From: Gnetum montanum
Lineage: Eukaryota > Streptophyta > Gnetopsida > Gnetales > Gnetaceae
Assembly: GCA_015680685.1 (NCBI GenBank)
Contig: MNCI01034976.1
Location: 6,952 to 55,429, forward strand
Direction: 5' to 3'
Length of the DNA stretch: 48,478 bases
The position numbers were made by a program, and so were the translations under genes. The notes beneath the pieces were generated by a model, which was not told where the DNA came from, did not search any database, and was given only the letters and a program-made list of their open reading frames with translations. Positions 43,400-48,478 of the stretch are shown here, piece by piece. Numbering within the stretch: position 1 is the stretch's first letter; the number at the start of each line of letters is the position of its first letter.

Positions 43400-43870
43400 C
43401 TTATTTGGATGTGTCAACCTTATACGTTGCATTGGTTGCCATGGATGCATCACCAAGAAACTCCACCTTCAACACTTGTTCCATGTCTATGTTGTGGATA
43501 GCTAGAGAGGAGGTGTTATCACTGTAGATGATAACTTGACCACCTTTGTATGGAAGGTGGACTTCTTGGTGAATGGGAGAGAAGATGGCTTGTAGTTGAG
43601 CTAGCCAAGGCTTGTCCAAGATTAGGTTGAAGCCTAGAATCCTCTCTATGATAGTGAAATCTATGCTGGTGGGGAATTGCTCTCCTACCATGAAGGCTAA
43701 GTTGATTGTACCCTTAATAGTGACGTGTGATCCATTGAAGGATTTTAGACATGTAGTTTTGACTGGCCTGATTTCATCTACTAGGCCTAGCTTTTCGATG
43801 ATGGAGTACAGGACTACATTTGTTGCTATACCATCATTGACATGCACTTTGTGGATTGTGCACTGCCCAA
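43400..43870 (-). pseudogene. Retropepsin of element C, active-site Asp changed
   Basis: The frame is open for 148 codons. It reads HVNDGIATNVVLYSIIEKLG and ends its domain with GFNLILDKPWLAQLQAIFSP and IHQEVHLPY. This follows the gypsy protease of Tat/Athila-like elements (IDDGSATNVxxxxxxEKLGL; ILGRPWLxxxxAVPSxxHQxxKFP). In that alignment the catalytic Asp is Asn here and the Ser/Ala after Gly is Ile. The enzyme would then be inactive. The alternative is that the Asp before Gly serves, out of register. The protein frame has remained open although the gag frame is broken. Confidence 0.72.
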
Positions 43871-44573
43871 CATGTATGCTAATGGATAGTGAAGCTATAG
43901 TGAGCTCCTCTCATTTGGGGTTGACCTTGACTACATCATTGCAAAATATTAGGGATGTTGAACCTGATTCCTATGGTGCAAGAGGCAACATCATTTCATG
44001 GATGGTGTTCTCATTTGCATGGATGTCCTCCATATCAAGAATGGAGGCCAACATCTGGGCTAATGCTTGGTGGTGAGAAAATGAGATCATGACTAGGTTA
44101 TACAAGCTTAACATTGTATTCTTTTGCTTGAGCATTTGTTTCACTTGGGTTAGTGTAGCTATGAAGTCCTTGTCATTGACCGTTGTGTTGGCCTTGACTT
44201 CCTCCATGCGACTTGAGAGATGGATCTCTTGTAGATGGGACTTGGGCTTGGGTTTCTTGGGTTTCTTGGGGAAGGGGTCAAAGTGTTTGGTTGTTACTTA
44301 CTGGTTATGGCCTTTGCTTCAACCATGGAGGTTGTGAGGTGCTCGTTCATCCTCTTGCATTACCATTTGGTAGGCCTACCTGAGTTGCTAGTGGGATCAA
44401 CCCTTGAAGAAGGAGAGACTAAGACATTGCCCATTGTTAGGCTTCGGGTAGGTGAGGGGCCATCACATTGTGGTACCCTTATGAAAAATGGTGATTTAGA
44501 AGTTGTTGTAGGACCAACTTATTGTGGCACCTTGATGGCAAAAGGTTACTTAGCAGTTGTTGTTGCTGTGTCA

Positions 44574-44645
44574 TGCTAGTTTAATGTCTTAGCAGATGGT
44601 TGGTTTGGTTGCTAGTTTAACATCTTACTAGAAGATTGCTATGGG
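44574..44645. repeat. Two 30-bp units of the C repeat inside gag
   Basis: 'tgctagtttaatgtcttagc' and 'tgctagtttaacatcttact' are variants of the unit at 42454-42735. They lie in the gag-protease coding interval. Confidence 0.75.
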
Positions 44646-44659
44646 ACCTTCACGACAAA

Positions 44660-46630
44660 GGGTGTTGTGGGTGCTTAAGGTGGCACTTTGATAACAAATG
44701 GGGACATCTTGCTTGTGGAGGCTGAGGGGATCCTTGCCTTGTTGGGAGACACACAGATCACAAAAGGTTGTTGGATAGGTTTAAACTTGCCACCTACGCT
44801 GATGGAGATTATGATGTAGGGGGCATTGTCTACATTGGATTGGTTCACTGCGTTGAGCACCAGTTGGCCTTTCTCTATCATTCTTTGTAGGTTATGCTAC
44901 AAAGTATGATAGTTGTTTATACTATGACTAGACATTGGTGGCAATGATAGTATTGGTCCATCTTGAAGTGTTGTTGGACTAGGAGCTTATTTGGTACTGC
45001 TGAGATGGGGTTCCTTAGTTGTTTGTAGTACCTATCATGTTTTTGGTAGGCAATCTCCAATATGTGTTTGTATTGGATTTTCCTAGCTTTCAAGAGTTTC
45101 TCTAATAGTTCAAAGGGTTCCATTGGTAGTGGTGTATAATTTGAACAATCCTTGTGCTCAAAGTTGGACCTTGGGATGACCCCTACCAATGTAGGCGAGT
45201 TAGTGCTAGAGTTGGAGGCTTTGTAAGTTGGGGTCTTGGGCTGCTTAGCTATTGGGCCCTAGTTGGTTACTTTTTTGCTTGTGGCCACTATTACCACTAT
45301 TGCATTTTGCTTGCACACATGTTGGTTTTTATAAGCTACATAGGCTAGGTCATTGTTAGCTTGCATTACCTTCTCTATGCCCTTTGTTTGGGCAAAGGTT
45401 TGGCTGAGAGACTTTGGGGCTAGGTAATATAGTTTGGACTTGATGAAGTCATTCACTACACCCTTGAAGATGGCCAGTAGATGCATCTCTACTAGGGGTT
45501 CACACATTTCACTCAATGTGGCATTCTAGCATTGGAGGAATTTTAGCATGGGCTCTAGGGGCCTGTGCTTGACCTGCATGAGTTGGTTGAGGATTGCTTT
45601 AGGCGTTAGGTTGTACTTGAAGCATGTCACAAATTGGCTTATGAGATCCTTTAAAGAACAAATTGAGGCCTTAGGTAGTACACAATACTAGTCTAAGCTT
45701 TGCCAGTAAGTGACATGGGGAACACACACATGATGATGTGTGGCTAGACTTGAAGGAGTAGGCACTTGGATCAGAATGTGATCAAGTGTGCATTGGGATC
45801 TCCTTCACCATTGTATTTGGTAAGTTGAGGTAGTGGGATCCTAGTTGGGAGAGTTAGGGGTGGGATTGCAGGACTTATGGCATCATCTTGGTAGAAGCCT
45901 ACCACCTTTATGGTTTCAAAGGAGGCAACTTTAAGTCAGTTGATCTCCTCTGTCAAACTTTGGATTATCTAGAATGCATGATCCAAGCTTGGAGATGTGC
46001 CAGTTGGTTGCATTGGTTGGGCTTGTGTTGGTTGTATGATGTAGGGTTAGGTTGTTGATTATAGAGTTTGCTAGTTTAACATCATAGTAGATGATTGTTA
46101 CTAGTTTAATGTCATAGTGGATGGGTTTAGTTAATGTGTTGGTTGAGGAATGGACATGGTGATTGAGGTGGACCACACATGAGTGGGTTGGATAGACGTT
46201 GTGAACACTGATGAGACAAGTGGGACGTAGGATGCTTGCATTGTCAAGGGCTGGGAGGTGGTCCTTGCATCAGCATAGGGTTGGGAAAATGCAATAGTCT
46301 ATTGTAAGGAAGGCTAAATTGGCATTGTCACCATCTCAGAGAGAATAGGTGGATTGAATTGAGGAGGGATTGTACTAGGGAGCAGTTGTTGTGAGATGGT
46401 GTAGAGGAGGCTCTCACATTTGGAGTGGGCCTCAAACTCATCTTCTTCCTCTTATGAGACTTCCTTGTAGGTTGTTCTTGCATCATGCTCATTTGCATGG
46501 ATGAGTTGGAACAATAGCTAGTGGTAGGACTTCATGAGTGGGATTATGTTGAACAAGGAGGGGTTGTACTCCCATCCATCCTAGTGGACTTGTTCGTAGT
46601 TCTATTTTGCCTCCAAGTCAAGGCAATCCA
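44660..46630 (-). pseudogene. gag of element C
   Basis: The best-kept core, minus strand 45680-45260, reads LKDLISQFVTCFKYNLTPKA, MQVKHRPLEPMLKFLQC and then MSEMCEPLVEMHLLAIFKGV, VNDFIKSKLYYLAPKSLSQT and FAQTKGIEKVMQ. It matches the gypsy gag domain (FxxxF, ESxxxYxxRW, F...L). Downstream, PLPMEPFELLEKLLKARKIQ and then HCHQCLVIV (a ruined zinc-knuckle-like site) with MIEKGQL (44880) resemble the gag end of Tat/Athila elements. The N-terminal part, 45930-46630, is Thr/His/Asn-rich and less certain. Frames are broken by stops. Confidence 0.72.
46068..46126. repeat. Two 30-bp C-repeat units in the gag N-terminal region
   Basis: 'gctagtttaacatcatagta' and 'actagtttaatgtcatagtg' match the unit at 42454-42735 closely. 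The minus-strand frame is open through them. Confidence 0.75.
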
Positions 46631-46764
46631 CTGGTAATACAAAAAAAATTGTATTGTTCATGGCTTAGTGCGGCATACTTTGGGTGGATCATGGTGTGAA
46701 ATGTGTTAGAAATTAATGTGAAAGGTTGATTTAGATTCATGTTCACAGATCAAGTTTTGAGAGT

Positions 46765-47035
46765 TGCTGTTTGCAAAAAAAAGGCTAACTTTAAAAACTA
46801 CAAAAAAATGATTAAGTCTGATAGTAGTAGAAAAATGGCTAAGTATAAAAATATAGAAAAATGGCTAAGTATGGAAATTGTAAAAAATTGACTAAGTGTA
46901 AAACTATAGAAATTTCGCTAAGTATGAAACTCTGAAAACTTGGCTAAGTATGAAAATACAGAAAAAAAAATGCTAAGTATGGAAATGCAAAAAAAAAAAT
47001 GCTAACTATGAAAGTTGCTAAAAATGGCCAACTTT
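46765..47035. repeat. Tandem repeat in the leader of element C
   Basis: About eight units of 25-40 bases around 'tggctaagtatgaaaa' followed by 'a.ag.aaaa'. They lie between the primer site and gag on the minus strand, where the packaging signal of retroelements usually is. Any role in packaging is a guess. Confidence 0.75.
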
Positions 47036-47230
47036 GATGCTATGCTTGCTATGTTGAAGCTAGCTACACTCTCCCAAGTGCCTAGAATTTTGGTTAAGTG
47101 CTAAAGATATGCTTTGGCTTTTGTCCAGCAGGGTTCCAAGGGAATTGACGATTGGGTCCAATCTATACCAACTAGTGGTGAAGAAAGCATGCAAGACAAC
47201 AATTAGAAAATGCAAAAGGAAATGGTGAGT

Positions 47231-47247
47231 CCCTCCTTCTAGTGCCA
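47231..47247 (-). other. Probable primer-binding site of element C
   Basis: Minus strand TGGCACTAGAAGGAGGG begins five bases inside the LTR end (...TTATA|GTCTT). It starts with TGG as needed; the tRNA was not identified. Confidence 0.5.
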
Positions 47248-47252
47248 AAGAC

Positions 47253-47995
47253 TATAACAACCAAAAATGTTAATGGCTAGAATATCAAGGGGTTTATAGG
47301 TGCATAGCCTAACCCCATGTTTGTGTGAGGGCCTTGGTGGAGGCAGAGATGGGGTGCCCTAAATGGTCTTTCTGATCGAATAGGGACTTTGCTACTTGCA
47401 AACGAGGTAGTGGGTGTAAGTAGAGGTGGCATGGTTAGCCAAAAATGCAAATGCAAACAACAAAAAATGGTGCTATGTGTCAAAGGTGTGTTTCATGGTG
47501 CTAAGTGTAGAGTGTATCCATAGAATGGGGATGAGTGTAGTGAAGGGTTTCAACTAAAATGAGGGTGTCAACCTGTAGAGCCGAATGAAGGAGTTCACTA
47601 CACTCTTATTTAGCATGAAGACACTTAAAAAAATGCAAAAAGATTCAAGAAAAATGCAAGAAAATGCTAGAAATAGAAGAGAGAAATGGAACATCATGCT
47701 AAATAAGAGTGTAGTGAACTCCAAAAGGGTCTCAGAAGGTACATAGTGTACAACAAGTACAATTAGAACATATTCCTAGTCTTGGTGGTGTTGGGCCATG
47801 AAGTTTAGTGCTCACTATGATGAACTATGCTTGCCATGCAGTGTTCTATACAGCTACAATGGGGTTGTGATGTACTATGTGATGTAGGGCTGCAATGGGG
47901 TCATGGTGTATTCTATGGTGTAGGGCTACAACGGGGTCATGGTGTACTGTGTGGTGAAGTTATGCCTCTTTATCGGTGTGGCATGCTATAGGTCT
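47253..47995 (-). mobile_element. Broken 5' LTR of element C
   Basis: Direct-repeat partner of 39552-40320, for example 'catagcctaa.cc.atgt' and 'gagggccttggtggagg'. Similarity ends at ...GGTCT (47995), where an oppositely oriented LTR begins. The TATA box and U3 of this copy are not in the window. Confidence 0.83.
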
Positions 47996-48478
47996 TGAAA
48001 CACCACAAAATTTCGGGTCTCAAAATTTCGACTGTAGATCTTTCTAAGTGTTAGAACAATGGCACTTACAACACCATGCTACGTTACATAGCGTAGTGTA
48101 GCGTAACACCTTGTAACGTTACACTATTACATGCTGTTACGCGCTGTTACACTGTAGAGCATAGCGTAGCGTAGTGTAACACCTTGCTATGCTATGTTGT
48201 TACGCATTGTTACATGATGTTACGCGTTGCAAAGCATAGCGTAACACTTTGCTACGCTACGCTGTTACGCGTTGTTACATGATGTTACGCATTATTACAT
48301 AGTGTTACATGATGTTACATGCTGTTACGTGTTGTTACATGATGTTATGCGTTGTTCCGTGCTGTTACACGTTGTTACCTACCACACTGCCACGTGGCGC
48401 CAGATATGTATTTTGGGCTAACCCTAGCTCTATAAATACCTTTGTGTCCTCTTTTTCAGGAAGAAAAGAGAAGGGTGG
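47996..48478 (+). mobile_element. Start of a second C-type LTR, plus orientation
   Basis: It begins TGAAACACCACAAAATTT, the same terminus as the minus-strand LTR C (TGAAACACCATAAAAATTT). It goes on through a U3 of different sequence to GGCTAACCCTAG and TATAAATA (48431-48438). It runs off the window. The simplest reading is that another element inserted into the 5' LTR of C. Confidence 0.75.
48080..48385. repeat. Short repeats in U3: TGTTAC(A/G) and GCGTAGC words
   Basis: The block 'gttgttacatgatgttac' and variants repeats about ten times at 18-20 bases. It starts with 'tagcgtagtgtagcgtaac' and ends near 48385. LTR C has only scattered GCTACGC/GCGTAGC words at this position. Confidence 0.8.

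Larger units (their letters stand above)
39552..47995 (-). mobile_element. LTR retrotransposon C: gag-protease, no RT
   Basis: Minus strand order: broken 5' LTR (47995-47253), primer site (47247-47231), a leader with tandem repeats, gag (46630-44660), protease (43870-43400), about 2 kb of non-coding repeats, polypurine tract (AAAAAGGGGCC, about 41404-41394) and 3' LTR. No reverse transcriptase or integrase was found in the 5.9 kb interior. The gag sequence is of the Athila/Tat-like gypsy type by eye and differs from that of A and B. Confidence 0.8.

Noticed and set aside
43612-44076. 154-codon plus-strand frame
   Set aside because: It is antisense to the protease of element C, which has clear family motifs.
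44235-44579. 114-codon plus-strand frame
   Set aside because: It is antisense to gag-protease of C and has low-complexity Gly/Leu/Val text.

Overview
This window looks like nuclear DNA from a seed plant, and its density of old, decayed retrotransposons and low gene content fit a large genome such as a gymnosperm. The species cannot be fixed from the sequence. I see one credible host gene (about 10.5-12.1 kb, + strand): the last two exons of a plant-specific Cys/His-rich protein of the RPM1-interacting-protein-13-like group. There is also a short UDP-glycosyltransferase pseudogene near 34.5 kb and a 460-base assembly gap at 34933-35392. Almost everything else is mobile-element sequence or tandem repeat. 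No tRNA, rRNA or CRISPR array was seen.

Layout. 1-433: partial LTR (D, minus strand). 672-1808: integrase plus chromodomain of a chromovirus (+). 3617-5480: two overlapping decayed Ty3/gypsy pol ends (minus). 6290-6650: RTE-type LINE RT fragment (+). 7400-9125: decayed gypsy gag-protease-integrase with RT/RNase H missing (+). 9263-10110: RTE LINE copy (minus) in the intron of the host gene. 10525-12079: host gene exons. 12.5-14.2 kb: small degenerate tandem repeats. 14300-23745: LTR element A (+). 25567-33000: LTR element B (minus) with both LTRs. 34.4-34.7 kb: UGT pseudogene. 36.5-36.9 kb: LINE zinc-binding remnant. 36973-39551: minisatellite of about 30 bp period. 39552-47995: LTR element C (minus). 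47996-end: a second C-type LTR in the opposite orientation.

The most interesting content is the A/B pair. They are two diverged members of one LTR-retrotransposon family that carry gag (A also a protease) and no recognisable reverse transcriptase or integrase. Both also carry a second long reading frame (ORF2) whose ATG-to-stop length is nearly the same in the two copies (2735 and 2727 bases). ORF2 is preceded by a spacer with a TATA box and a set of palindromes that mirror those in the U3 of the same element's LTR. A splice-acceptor-like TTGCAG lies directly against the ORF2 ATG in both. This suggests an internal, LTR-like promoter driving a spliced subgenomic RNA for ORF2. The related LTR D has four GATATC-centred palindromes at an exact 17 bp spacing. 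Element C is a separate gag-protease family without RT, rich in internal roughly 30-bp repeats. All elements carry many stops and frameshifts, so their products are read as ancestral, not as present-day proteins.

All similarity calls come from reading translations by eye; no database search was run.
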